A DNA stretch of 64,000 nt from Lutimonas vermicola (GTDB lineage: Bacteria > Bacteroidota > Bacteroidia > Flavobacteriales > Flavobacteriaceae): positions 744,001 through 808,000 of the forward strand of contig NZ_JBCDNA010000003.1 of NCBI RefSeq assembly GCF_038433205.1, given 5' to 3'. Shown piece after piece: positions 45,490 through 54,242 of this stretch (the stretch's first letter is position 1; the number at the start of each line of letters is the position of its first letter). The notes below the pieces were generated by a model. The model was not told the origin of the DNA. It worked only from the letters and a program-made list of their open reading frames with translations, and ran no database searches. The position numbers and the translations under genes were made by a program.

Positions 45490-45585
45490 TTAATCACTTT
45501 TTTTTACCTCTTCAAGAAAGAAGTAAAAAGCAATTCCAAAACCGAAAGTCACTACTCCGGCAGCATATGGTATTAAATCGATCAT
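45490..45585 (-). CDS. 31-aa single-TM micro membrane protein
   Basis: MIDLIPYAAGVVTFGFGIAF followed by YFFLEEVKKSD, stop TAA. One membrane helix fills residues 4-24 and the tail is charged. Its ATG overlaps the stop of the upstream small gene as ATGA, which strongly suggests translational coupling. Small single-helix proteins of this kind often accompany larger membrane complexes, but no partner is visible here. Confidence 0.7.
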   Translation of the reverse strand: MIDLIPYAAGVVTFGFGIAFYFFLEEVKKSD

Positions 45586-45761
45586 TTTTTATCTTTTATT
45601 AATTTTAAAAAAATGGCAAACCCCAAAATTGACGGAACCCATAATCCTACAAATAGGGCACCATCTCTTTCTCCTTTAAACCACATCAGTTCCGAAAAAA
45701 TTAAAGTTCCCAAAGCCAGGATCAATAAAATTTTATCTGTTTTACTCAGTTTACTTATCAT
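45582..45761 (-). CDS. 59-aa two-TM small membrane protein
   Basis: Starts MISKLSKTDKILLILALGTL and has two hydrophobic helices (about 10-26, 36-54) around a charged loop WFKGERDGA, ending LIKDKK and TGA. The start and stop, the positive-inside ends and the ATGA overlap with the next frame argue for a real gene. The opposite-strand frame over the same DNA (45613-45825) is a shadow. Confidence 0.75.
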   Translation of the reverse strand: MISKLSKTDKILLILALGTLIFSELMWFKGERDGALFVGLWVPSILGFAIFLKLIKDKK

Positions 45762-46050
45762 ATGTATGATTTTTATTGTGATTCAAGATACAATAATTTT
45801 AATTCATCCAAAAAATCGCTTTTAAAATAATGCGCTTGATTCAACCTGTTACGTAGTGAAAAAGGTTGAGGTTCATAACAGAAAAACCTGATGCCGGAAC
45901 GTAGTGATGATGTACATGTTCGATATATCCTTACATCGTAAAACCCTTATAAAACATAATAAATTCCAGATAAAAAGAGCTTTATCCTTGCCTCAGTTTA
46001 AATTGATTGAAGCAAAGGTTAGGTATGGATTTTGACAATTAGCAGTGTCA

Positions 46051-46266
46051 TTATTTTATCGACTCCAACATTTTTTCTATTTGTTTCTCAACAGCTTCAA
46101 GTGCTCCCATATAGACCACTTCGCTATTTTGGTTGAGTACCATGACTGTTGGATATTTGTAAACATCAAGTTTGTCCATTACTTCCTGAGTTCCCTGGAG
46201 TACCGGGAAAGAATACCCTCTTCTCACTTTATTTGAAAACTGTATTGATGCCAAAATGTTATGCAT
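46051..46266 (-). pseudogene. C-terminal fragment of a thioredoxin-like protein
   Basis: A 71-codon frame with VYKYPTVMVLNQNSEVVYMG, the cis-Pro strand and last beta strand of a thioredoxin/TlpA fold, but without the N-terminal half that would hold the CxxC site. The first residues (MHNILASIQFSNKVRRGYSF) do not replace it. It begins 12 bp after the neighbouring gene's end, so it looks like a truncated remnant and not a functional oxidoreductase. Confidence 0.6.
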
Positions 46267-46278
46267 TCATGATCCTGT

Positions 46279-46563
46279 TTAATTTCCAGCAAACGGGGTT
46301 CCAAATATTCCGACTGCCAGCTCTATCCAAATTAGAATCAGGATAATTAAAATAAGGGCCAACAGAGCCAGTTTGTAGTTATTGTTCTTTATTTTTCTCA
46401 GTACCATTTCGGATATCAATCCGGCTCCGAATAGCAAAACTCCGGCGATTATGAAATCTGATGTTGTCCAATTTACTTCATCGGTAAACTGCATTGCAAT
46501 TAATGGAATCAGCAATAGAAATGATGGAATGAGTAAAATAATAATAAGTCTTTTGTTTTGCAT
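46279..46563 (-). CDS. 94-aa three-TM membrane protein
   Basis: A small integral membrane protein with hydrophobic segments near residues 5-25, 37-57 and 66-88 and short charged loops. It begins MQNKRLIIILLIPSFLLLIP and has SDFIIAGVLLFGAGLISEMV in the centre. I have the impression of a family common in Bacteroidota but cannot name a function. It lies next to the thioredoxin-like fragment. Confidence 0.7.
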   Translation of the reverse strand: MQNKRLIIILLIPSFLLLIPLIAMQFTDEVNWTTSDFIIAGVLLFGAGLISEMVLRKIKNNNYKLALLALILIILILIWIELAVGIFGTPFAGN

Positions 46564-46651
46564 AGTCTTAAAATGTTTTTACCGGTTTATCTTTTATGTG
46601 ATCATTGCCATTAAGGAATCGAATTAAATTCAACGTTTTGGAAGCTGCGCT

Positions 46652-47626
46652 TTATCGGCCGTGATATTCCATGTTTGGAACTGGCGCGTCGTTCTTTAAA
46701 TATTTATCAAACCATCTGATGATTTGTTCATTCACCTCTTCTCTGTGTTCAGAAATCCCATGGTCACCGCCATCATACATTACAAGACGGTAAGGAACCC
46801 TGTATTTTTCAAATTCTAGTGCCATATTTAAGCTTTCCTGTGGTTTTACCCTCCAGTCAGAATTCCCGTGAAGCATAAGTATCGGAACATTTTTAGGGAA
46901 TTTATCGGCCCACATTATTGCCGACCGGTTATGTAATTCAATTTCTTTGTTTTCTTCGTAATTTGGAATTAATTCTGCCAGTACATTGGTTTCCATCTCG
47001 GGCCGATCCTTTATCAGGCCCAAAAGGTTTGAAGGTGCTCCGCCAACCACAGCGGCTTTTATATTATTTGTTTTGGTCAAAGTAATATATGTCATCATTC
47101 CACCCCTGCTCCAGCCGTACATACCAATTCTTTCAGTATCTGCTTCCTCTATTTCGTTTAAGACATCTTTTAGAATGATAATGTCATTTATTTCTATGCC
47201 TCCGAATTCTTCTTTGCCTTCACCTCCTGCATTGCCCCTATATTGGCTCGCTATTAAAACATATCCTTCATTGGCTATCTTGCCAAGAGTCAATAAGCCA
47301 CTGGCCATAACCAATTTGCCAAAATCCCTGTTTCCACCACGATTATAGATAATAGCCGGATACTTGCCATTAGCCTTGGGTTTAACTAAAAGGCCATTGA
47401 TTTTTAGGCCGTCGCTTACATATGTTATCGAATAAACGTCAATGCTGTCTATATAAGCATACTTTTCTTTCCATACTGTTTTACCCTCTTTTACTTCAGT
47501 TAAGTACTCATAAATGGGATATCCGGAAAAATCAGAAATCACAGTCTTTTTTAACAGAAGGTTAGACACTTGGGCCTGGGAATTTGAAAAAAACAGAATA
47601 AAGACGAAAAGTTTAAGGAATTTCAT
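46652..47626 (-). CDS. Secreted alpha/beta hydrolase (S9/acetyl-xylan esterase-like)
   Basis: A 324-residue protein with a signal peptide (MKFLKLFVFILFFSNSQA). The hydrolase domain has YNRGGNRDFGKLV, nucleophile elbow GMYGWSRGGMMTYITL, acid in LHGNSDWRV and catalytic His in YDGGDHGISEHREEV. It resembles S9 prolyl oligopeptidase catalytic domains without a propeller. It is periplasmic or secreted, with an unknown substrate. Confidence 0.87.
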   Translation of the reverse strand: MKFLKLFVFILFFSNSQAQVSNLLLKKTVISDFSGYPIYEYLTEVKEGKTVWKEKYAYIDSIDVYSITYVSDGLKINGLLVKPKANGKYPAIIYNRGGNRDFGKLVMASGLLTLGKIANEGYVLIASQYRGNAGGEGKEEFGGIEINDIIILKDVLNEIEEADTERIGMYGWSRGGMMTYITLTKTNNIKAAVVGGAPSNLLGLIKDRPEMETNVLAELIPNYEENKEIELHNRSAIMWADKFPKNVPILMLHGNSDWRVKPQESLNMALEFEKYRVPYRLVMYDGGDHGISEHREEVNEQIIRWFDKYLKNDAPVPNMEYHGR

Positions 47627-47645
47627 TTGATTGCTTTTAAGGATT

Positions 47646-47753
47646 TATAACGGTGCGGGAATGATCAGCGGCCCTCCCGAATTTTTTTATTTTATTTTTT
47701 GACTTTGTATTCATTACACATACGTACCTGCTAAATACGCTTTTTAAAGGCAT
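47646..47753. repeat. Degenerate copy of the accessory-region spacer element
   Basis: taacggtgcgggaatgatca near 47647 aligns with gcgg-gtgggnatgngcag at 48784 and 57238, followed by a similar ccctcccgaa and T-rich stretch. Confidence 0.4.
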
Positions 47754-48776
47754 TTACTTTTTTGTCAAGTCCATTTTTCTGATCTTATCGATCGACTGAT
47801 CTATTCCATAAATATAATTATTTTCAGTCGCGAGTTTCAAAGCCTCCAAATAATATTCTAAAGCCTGGTCGGCTTGCTTTTTTTCGATATAAATATCACC
47901 CATTTGTAAATTTGGGTATAATTGATACCGGACAAAACCTATGTCTTTTGCAATTTCTAAAGATCGGGTATACATTTTGATAGCTTGATCATATGCACCC
48001 ATTTTTATATAAACATCCCCAAGGGATGAATATGAAGCAGGAATAAAAGGTTTAAAACCAAGCTCATTTCTTAATCCCAATGAGAGATTGAAAAGGCGTA
48101 AAGCTTCTTCATAATTAAATGTCTGCCTAAGGTATATCTGTGCTAAGTGCCTTGTGTTGTATGACAATGCATACATACTGTGAACCTTACTGTATGCTAT
48201 TTCCTCCTTATACTTTGGAATTAACTCCAATATTTCTTGTTTCTTGCCTTCTTGAAGCAACTCGTTGTGATGCCTGGAAATATTACCGGCTCTTATTTTG
48301 GCAACTTCTTCGAAGTTTCTGGTTTTATCAAAAATTGAGATTGCTCTTTCTTGATAGATGGAGGAAGAGTCTGATTTTCCTATAGATCTGTATGCAATCG
48401 AAAGCGCAAGAAAATATTGACCAAGAACATTGTAGTCGTCCAGATCCTTTGCAAAAGGCAACAAGCTTTTCAATTTTTGAAAATTTTCAAGATTGTTTGC
48501 TTTTCGGGCAAAAACGATATTCATAAATCCGGTAATACGAATATCTTGTATAGTGAGTAGTATTTTATGTTTAGGTTTATAATTAGTGAAATTTTCAAAA
48601 TATAACAAATCCACTGCTTTTTTTGCTTCCTCAAATTTTGCCTCAAAAAGAGCTTCTTCAGAAAGTGATATAGCCAGCCCAACGATAGAATCTACTTTAG
48701 ATATATCCCGGGACTGGCTTAAAACCGTGCTCGGGATAAATGCTAAAAGCATGATATATAAAAGGGTTCTTTTCAT
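47754..48776 (-). CDS. Secreted tetratricopeptide-repeat protein
   Basis: A 340-residue protein with a signal peptide (MKRTLLYIMLLAFIPSTVLS) and TPR helices, clearest at residues about 215-330 (YEEALRLFNLSLGLRNELGF, ASYSSLGDVYIKMGAYDQAI, PNLQMGDIYIEKKQADQALE). It resembles the sensor half of Bacteroidota TPR-regulators but has no membrane helix, kinase or DNA-binding part after it. It is probably a periplasmic scaffold. Confidence 0.8.
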   Translation of the reverse strand: MKRTLLYIMLLAFIPSTVLSQSRDISKVDSIVGLAISLSEEALFEAKFEEAKKAVDLLYFENFTNYKPKHKILLTIQDIRITGFMNIVFARKANNLENFQKLKSLLPFAKDLDDYNVLGQYFLALSIAYRSIGKSDSSSIYQERAISIFDKTRNFEEVAKIRAGNISRHHNELLQEGKKQEILELIPKYKEEIAYSKVHSMYALSYNTRHLAQIYLRQTFNYEEALRLFNLSLGLRNELGFKPFIPASYSSLGDVYIKMGAYDQAIKMYTRSLEIAKDIGFVRYQLYPNLQMGDIYIEKKQADQALEYYLEALKLATENNYIYGIDQSIDKIRKMDLTKK

Positions 48777-49283
48777 CGGTTTTGAGCGGAGTGGGCATGG
48801 GCAGCTTCCTTCCCGAATAGTTGATGTTAATCTTAATTTTGTTTCCTTTATTGATTTTCGTAACCCTGAGAATTGGAGCTGTTGCCGATATTCCTTGCTG
48901 TCAATCGCTTTTGCTTCAATTTAGGTATACCAATATAAGAATTTAATTGAATCGTTTTGAGCAGGATCAGTGTCTGAATGACATAATCGACACATCTACA
49001 GATATTTATAAAGAAGAAATTTAAAAATAGATGCTAAAGCGCAATAATGATTAAAAAAACCCGAGCGATGATTCACTCGGGTTGATACATAATAAATTTG
49101 CATTGTATGTAGCTTAAACAAAGTCCCCTCAGATCTTTTTTAAGCTGGTCAAAGATACGACAAAAAATAAAACCCTGATATAAAAACAGAAGGGTAGACA
49201 ATTAGAGCCGAAATAATGAGGGCTTCAATAATCGAATGATATTTTAATTTTCCTGGAACTTTAACTTCTAAAGTTCCATAAGC
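48777..49283. other. Spacer with a repeat element and two hairpins
   Basis: No gene seen. At 48784-48915 it has a diverged spacer-element copy (agcggagtgggcatgggcag). At 49058-49083 it has a terminator. At 49255-49277 it has a perfect 9-bp hairpin GGAACTTTA / TAAAGTTCC directly after the 49284 gene stop. Confidence 0.6.
49058..49083 (-). terminator. Terminator, AACCCGAG type
   Basis: AACCCGAG / CTCGGGTT stem with a 10-nt loop and T run on the minus strand. The loop and flank (GAGTGAATCATC on the minus strand) are shared with the hairpin at 54219-54238. Confidence 0.8.
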
Positions 49284-50012
49284 TTATGGTTTTTTGTAGA
49301 CATATAACATGGCCCTTGCATCACAAACTACGTAAATATGGTTGTCTGTAACTGCAATGCCTTCAGGTTGCGCTACCTTGATTTTAAAAGATTCTATCAA
49401 TTCACCACTTAAAGTACATTTGTTAACTGTTTTACTTTGGTCGCTCACAATCCAAAGCTGATTGGAAGAATTTTCATAAAAAATCCCAGAATAATCGGCA
49501 GCAAAATTAAGATCATGTGTTGACAGAACGGAAAAATCATTTTGCAGCCTGATTAATTTCCCCGGTTCTTTTTCATTTAAAATAAAAATTGTGTTGCTGT
49601 TGTTATCAAAAGTAACACCTTCGATCCCACTATTCTTATCCTTGTTTTTATACTTGATTTTATGCTTTGAAGATTCTCCTGTTACCATGTCCAAAACAAC
49701 AATTTTTTTGTTTGATTCCTCTGCCAGTAAAAGTTTATTTTTTGTGTAGGTTGAAACGCCCTCAAGATTAGATCCTTTAAAATCAATCGTTTGGATCACA
49801 TCCCCTGTTGGGGATAAGGTATAAACAACTGAAGTATTATCGCTAACCGTATATAATTGTGTACCTGAATCATTAATTGATAAGCCCGAAGGTTCTGAAA
49901 CATTAATTTTATAAGAAGCTTCCAGCTCTAAATAAGCTTTCTTATGATCATCGCAGGAAATAGTAAGCATCATTATGATAAAAATAATTGCTCTGTTTTT
50001 TAATAATGACAT
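49284..50012 (-). CDS. SdiA-regulated-like propeller lipoprotein
   Basis: A 242-residue protein with a lipoprotein-like signal (MSLLKNRAIIFIIMMLTISC, then DDHKK). The mature part is a beta-propeller of the SdiA-regulated/YjiK type (EASYKINVSEPSGLSINDSG, SNLEGVSTYTKNKLLLAEES, SGIEGVTFDNNSNTIFILNE, PEGIAVTDNHIYVVCDA). The role is unknown. Acidic residues after Cys suggest surface export. Confidence 0.82.
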   Translation of the reverse strand: MSLLKNRAIIFIIMMLTISCDDHKKAYLELEASYKINVSEPSGLSINDSGTQLYTVSDNTSVVYTLSPTGDVIQTIDFKGSNLEGVSTYTKNKLLLAEESNKKIVVLDMVTGESSKHKIKYKNKDKNSGIEGVTFDNNSNTIFILNEKEPGKLIRLQNDFSVLSTHDLNFAADYSGIFYENSSNQLWIVSDQSKTVNKCTLSGELIESFKIKVAQPEGIAVTDNHIYVVCDARAMLYVYKKP

Positions 50013-50171
50013 AAGACTATGTTACGTTTGGGGTTTTGACCATTTTCGAGATGAAAGGTGACTTTTTCTATTTAATTTTCTTTATTTAAAGATTAATTTA
50101 TTGGGATATTTTTAGGAATCTGGTCTGAAGTTCCTGAATCTAAAGACATACCACTTTTTTTATAAGATTGG

Positions 50172-52001
50172 TTATCGATATTTTTCATTGAGCTTTTTTA
50201 TCAATGCAATAAAGCGTGGTTCATTTCTGAGAGAGTCATAATCATGATCTCGTTCGATCCATTCTTTATTTCCGTATCCTTTCTCGACTGCTACTTCCAG
50301 TAAACTAATGGCCTTTTTTTTATTTCCATCTTTTGCATAAAGGCATGCTCCATTAAAGATAACCCCTCCATCTTCGGGGTATAGCTCAACTGCCTTGTTA
50401 ATCCATTTCATAGCCTTTTCCTTTTCTCCATTTTCAAAAAGTGAAACAGCTCCCAAAGAAAGAGCTCTTCTATCCGTTGGATTGAGTTCCAAATGCTTTC
50501 TGACCCTAATGAGCCCTTCTTTAAGTGCCTTAGCAGCTTCATTCTTCCCCAATATTCTTAATGACTGGGCAAGAAGAAGAAGACTTTGAAAATCTTCTAG
50601 TCTGACTTCGGATGCTTTAAGAAACATTTCAGCAGATTTTTCAATATGACCACGGGAAAAGCTATACCTCGCATATCGGTAATAGGCATCAAACGAATTT
50701 GGATTTAGCCTTATAGCTTCTATAAATTCTTTTTCAGCTTCATCGTATCTTTTACGCAAGGAGAGAACAAATCCATATGACGCATGACTTTCGGCCATGT
50801 TTGGGGATATAGAAAGTGCTCTAAAACTATGATTTTCTGCAAGTGCCAGGTCATCATTATTTCCTCCATGCCATTCATAAATTTGGCAGAACACATCTGA
50901 AAGGCCTGCATGGGATGGAGCATAATCGGGATCGATTTTAATCGATTTCTCAAACATTATTTTAGATTCCAAGAGGTTTAACTGGTGAAATAATTCAATT
51001 CCTTTGAGAAAATACTCATAGGCTTGGATCGCTGTTTTCTGAGGCCGTATAACCTCTTTTTCATAGCTGGTAAGAAAACCTTTGAGTTCAGTAGCAACAT
51101 TTTTGGCAATGTCTTCCTGGATGGCAAATATATCTTCAAGTTCACGATCATATCGGTTCGTCCATAAATGAGAACCATCAGAAACACTCACCAATTTGGT
51201 GGTAATTCTCAAACGATTCCCTGATTTACGCACACTGCCTTCTAAGAGCGTCGTCACATCCAGTGTCCTGCCGATTTCCCGCACATCAAGGTTTTTTTCT
51301 TTGAATGAAAAAGATGATGTCCGAGCAATAACGCGCAGGTTGTTTAGCTGAGCGAGCGTATCTATAATCTCCTCTGAAATTCCATCACAGAAATAGTCCT
51401 GGTCAGGATCATTGCTCATGTTCGTAAAAGGAAGAACTGCGATACTTTTTCCTGATGATTCTTGTGTCGATCCCGTAATTGGTATTTGTGAAGAATCTTT
51501 CTTAGGAGCTGTAACCACCTCATACAGGCGCATGGGAGAATTTACATTCTTTAATTTTACTTGTTTTACAAAACTTGTTTCAATGCCTTGCTTATTCGAA
51601 ATATTGTTATGGATTGCTTCTGAAATGTAAATACTATCAGGAATTGCAAAGGCCTGTATCCTTGCGGCAATATTTACACCATCCCCAAATACATCTTCAT
51701 TTTCAAATACCACTTCGCCAAGATGTATGCCTATTGTTAAATGAAGGCCAGGTACAGCGAGGCTTTCTTTCTGAATTCTAATTGCTGCATTAACAGCATC
51801 CGAGACAGTATTGAAACTCACCATCACTCCGTCACCTAATTCCTTTATCCATTTTCCATTATACTGTTCAATAATTGGTTTTTGTAATTCTCTGTTCTTA
51901 CTAAGTATTCTAAAAGCTCCTTCTTCATCATTGCCCATCAATGCAGTGTAACCTACAATATCAGTAAACATAATAGCAGCAAGTTGACGGTTTTGTGGCA
52001 T
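50172..52001 (-). CDS. Class III adenylate/guanylate cyclase with FlgO-like and TPR domains
   Basis: A 609-residue soluble protein. Residues 1-165 are a class III cyclase domain (AIMFTDIVGYTALMG with a metal Asp; WIKELGDGVMVSFNTVSDA with the second Asp). Residues about 185-310 resemble the TolB/FlgO N-terminal domain (SIAVLPFTNMSNDPDQDYFC, GISEEIIDTLAQL). Residues about 330-600 are TPRs. This order is a known family of cyclase-TPR proteins. cAMP production could feed a Crp-type regulator, but the partner is not proven. Confidence 0.9.
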   Translation of the reverse strand: MPQNRQLAAIMFTDIVGYTALMGNDEEGAFRILSKNRELQKPIIEQYNGKWIKELGDGVMVSFNTVSDAVNAAIRIQKESLAVPGLHLTIGIHLGEVVFENEDVFGDGVNIAARIQAFAIPDSIYISEAIHNNISNKQGIETSFVKQVKLKNVNSPMRLYEVVTAPKKDSSQIPITGSTQESSGKSIAVLPFTNMSNDPDQDYFCDGISEEIIDTLAQLNNLRVIARTSSFSFKEKNLDVREIGRTLDVTTLLEGSVRKSGNRLRITTKLVSVSDGSHLWTNRYDRELEDIFAIQEDIAKNVATELKGFLTSYEKEVIRPQKTAIQAYEYFLKGIELFHQLNLLESKIMFEKSIKIDPDYAPSHAGLSDVFCQIYEWHGGNNDDLALAENHSFRALSISPNMAESHASYGFVLSLRKRYDEAEKEFIEAIRLNPNSFDAYYRYARYSFSRGHIEKSAEMFLKASEVRLEDFQSLLLLAQSLRILGKNEAAKALKEGLIRVRKHLELNPTDRRALSLGAVSLFENGEKEKAMKWINKAVELYPEDGGVIFNGACLYAKDGNKKKAISLLEVAVEKGYGNKEWIERDHDYDSLRNEPRFIALIKKLNEKYR

Positions 52002-52405
52002 TGATTTTTTATTATTTTTTCAAGATAAACATTTCATTCAATTCTGATATAAATAATTCAATTTTCCGATTTATTTATCAGCTTGCAGACAAGTAGTTAA
52101 AAAAGTTAAATGGTTCTTGCTACTCTTAATATCATAAGCCTTAACGCCCTACTGTCACTTGTTTCTGCTTCTTTTTGAGTATAACAATATACTAAATATA
52201 GTTGAATGATTTTGAAAGAGGGACAGTTGCTTACATTGATATAATCAGGGAATCTATGCAATGCGCCTACTCCGGAAGTAAGGAAACTAACGATGGAAGA
52301 CTTGAGGATTGGGCAACTTGCATACCCGGAGAATATTAGTTAGTTTTAAGCCGAATGTTAGCCTTATTATCTATTAGATAAGGCTATTAACTTAACCCAT
52401 ATTCT
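52002..52405. other. Spacer with a start-less open frame on the minus strand
   Basis: No ordinary gene. On the minus strand 52106-52339 is open for 77 codons, reading for example SGVGALHRFPDYINVSNC and LVYCYTQKEAETSDSRALRL, but lacks a usable start codon. It may be a conserved non-coding element or gene remnant. Confidence 0.35.
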
Positions 52406-53332
52406 ATGAAATCATCAATTTTTCTTTTAGTACTCTTTCTGTCGTTTAATGTCATTGCCCAAAGTGGTATATTTGATCAAGAAGGGAAAAGGTTGTATTA
52501 TACTGAAGACAGCGACAAAAAACATGAAGTAACGCTTTCTGACGGACGCAAAGGAATGTATACTGAAAAGATATTATTCCGTGAATCAGGTAAAACCTAT
52601 TTTTATGATTATAAATGGGAGCAAATTATTAGTGACGGCAAGGTAATGATGAGTTACAATTTCAACAGAAGGCGTTGGGAATGGGTCGAGGCGGCAGGTC
52701 TTACTGCTTCCAAATTTGGTAAAAAGGAGGATATTCAGCGAATTTATGAAAGGGTTGACGATAAATATACCACACCTGATCAGGGTGAATATGCAATTTT
52801 AACCTATAAGGAGGGGGATTACATAGACGAATTCGGACATGCTGTTTTTTCTTTAAAAGGAAGGTCTACAGTGTGGATGAATATTATTCTTTTACACAAT
52901 TATTACCAGGAAAATTATTTGGATGACAATTTCGTATCGCGTGTTAAGGATCGTAGAAAATTTGTTGCAGACAGTTTGGCGAAAACCAACTCAATTGCCA
53001 TGGCTATGCTCGAACTTGGGAATGATTATGAGACAAATCAAATGACTTTTATGGGGGACAATTTCGAGATGATGTATTTCACCGAGATTCAAGGGGCTCT
53101 AAAGATGCTCGATAAAGAAGAAATCAAACGGTTGAAAAATGATTGGTTGATTTTAAACACGAATACCTATCGAAGTACTAATCCGCACAGTATGCCTGAA
53201 GGAGGCTTTTATGTTACCAAGAAACAGGCCAAAAAAAAGGGTATTCAGGGAATTAATTCGAGAAGCATTGTGCTGGAAGTTAAAATCAAACCAGAATCTA
53301 TAGCTGATTTTCAGGCTGCCATGGGTGAATAG
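52406..53332 (+). CDS. Secreted protein of unknown function
   Basis: A 308-residue protein with a signal peptide (MKSSIFLLVLFLSFNVIAQ). The mature part is soluble, mixed alpha/beta and rich in Lys and aromatic residues (GKTYFYDYKWEQIISDGKVM, YNFNRRRWEWVEAAG, RVKDRRKFVADSLAKTN). No named domain is recognised. It is a single gene with a terminator after it. Confidence 0.78.
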   Translation: MKSSIFLLVLFLSFNVIAQSGIFDQEGKRLYYTEDSDKKHEVTLSDGRKGMYTEKILFRESGKTYFYDYKWEQIISDGKVMMSYNFNRRRWEWVEAAGLTASKFGKKEDIQRIYERVDDKYTTPDQGEYAILTYKEGDYIDEFGHAVFSLKGRSTVWMNIILLHNYYQENYLDDNFVSRVKDRRKFVADSLAKTNSIAMAMLELGNDYETNQMTFMGDNFEMMYFTEIQGALKMLDKEEIKRLKNDWLILNTNTYRSTNPHSMPEGGFYVTKKQAKKKGIQGINSRSIVLEVKIKPESIADFQAAMGE

Positions 53333-53410
53333 ACTAGGCTGAAGTTTTACTGGGTGCTTGAAAATAGTGGTAAGTGTTGGAAAGAAAGACTTGAATCAAT
53401 TGTAAAAAAA

Positions 53411-53436
53411 AACCAGCCATATTGATATAGCTGGTT
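53411..53436. terminator. Terminator between convergent genes
   Basis: AACCAGC / GCTGGTT stem with a 12-nt loop. T-rich downstream on the plus strand and an A run upstream, so it can work in both directions. Confidence 0.85.
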
Positions 53437-53493
53437 TCTTTTAAATATCTTAATTTCTTTTATTTTTCTTTGCTAACCTTTGGTATTTCTAAA

Positions 53494-54078
53494 TTAGAAA
53501 GCGAATACGGCACCAGCATTAAAACTTGATGCATAATTGATATTATTATCACCGCCTTCAGAATTAATATTTGTCATACCGTATAATCCTTGGTAATCAA
53601 CCAGAATGCTAAATCTATCTGTTATTTCTATCTTGTAACCAATGCCATAGGTAAGAGCAAGCTGAAAAGATTCAACAAAATCTTTAAAGTCCTCACCTTC
53701 AATTTCTGCTTTCATCAAAAATCCCGGTGTAAACCCAAAATTTAAATTCCATTTTCTTGTACCTCCGAAATGCCAATTCGCATTCAAAGGAATATTTAGG
53801 TAATCTAATTTTAAGTCAGACCCTAAAAATGAAGCTCCCATACTATTATAAGCCAGACCCGAACGAATGCTCCATCTATCACTAAAATAGTAGTCTCCAA
53901 TAGCACCAAAATTAAAGGCGCTTCTTGCATCAAAATCTTCTGTATAATCTCCAGCTAAGTTGGAAGAAGAATACCCAATAAAAGGGATAAATTCAATGGT
54001 CCCGGTGTCTCTGCTTTGTGCAAAAAATGCTACCGATGCGAGCGTTAATCCCACAAATAATAAAATGGTTTTTTTCAT
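53494..54078 (-). CDS. Outer membrane beta-barrel protein (OmpW/PorT-like)
   Basis: A 194-residue protein with a signal peptide (MKKTILLFVGLTLASVAFFAQS) and alternating beta strands (FNFGAIGDYYFSDRWSIRSG, LNIPLNANWHFGGTRKWNLN, LTYGIGYKIEITDRFSILVD) ending in a C-terminal aromatic residue (NAGAVFAF). The fold is an eight-strand barrel as in PorT/outer-membrane domain families. ATG 54078 is preferred, nine codons inside the longer frame. A TGAT-N4-ATCA box lies about 55 nt upstream. Confidence 0.85.
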   Translation of the reverse strand: MKKTILLFVGLTLASVAFFAQSRDTGTIEFIPFIGYSSSNLAGDYTEDFDARSAFNFGAIGDYYFSDRWSIRSGLAYNSMGASFLGSDLKLDYLNIPLNANWHFGGTRKWNLNFGFTPGFLMKAEIEGEDFKDFVESFQLALTYGIGYKIEITDRFSILVDYQGLYGMTNINSEGGDNNINYASSFNAGAVFAF

Positions 54079-54132
54079 AATTAAATATTTTGAGATACAA
54101 ATCAAACATACTCTTTTTAAAGGAAGTATTTA

Positions 54133-54144
54133 TGATAAATATCA
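54133..54144. promoter_or_regulatory. Crp/Fnr-like box TGATAAATATCA
   Basis: Perfect TGAT-N4-ATCA palindrome inside a longer one (TATGATAAATATCATA), about 55 nt before the beta-barrel ATG. Confidence 0.45.
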
Positions 54145-54218
54145 TATAATCAACAATATACCATGATGAGGGTATGGGGAAAGTGGAAGAAATGAGAGGG
54201 AGTGATGGATTGAAAAAC

Positions 54219-54238
54219 CCGAATGATGATTCACTCGG
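54219..54238 (-). terminator. Terminator, same family as at 49058
   Basis: CCGA / TCGG with extra pairing, followed on the minus strand by GTTTTTC, directly downstream of the DUF2846-like gene. Confidence 0.6.
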
Positions 54239-54242
54239 TCGT

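Noticed and set aside
45613..45825. 70-codon plus-strand frame
   Set aside because: It is antisense to the 59-aa membrane-protein frame, which has better composition, ends and an ATGA overlap.
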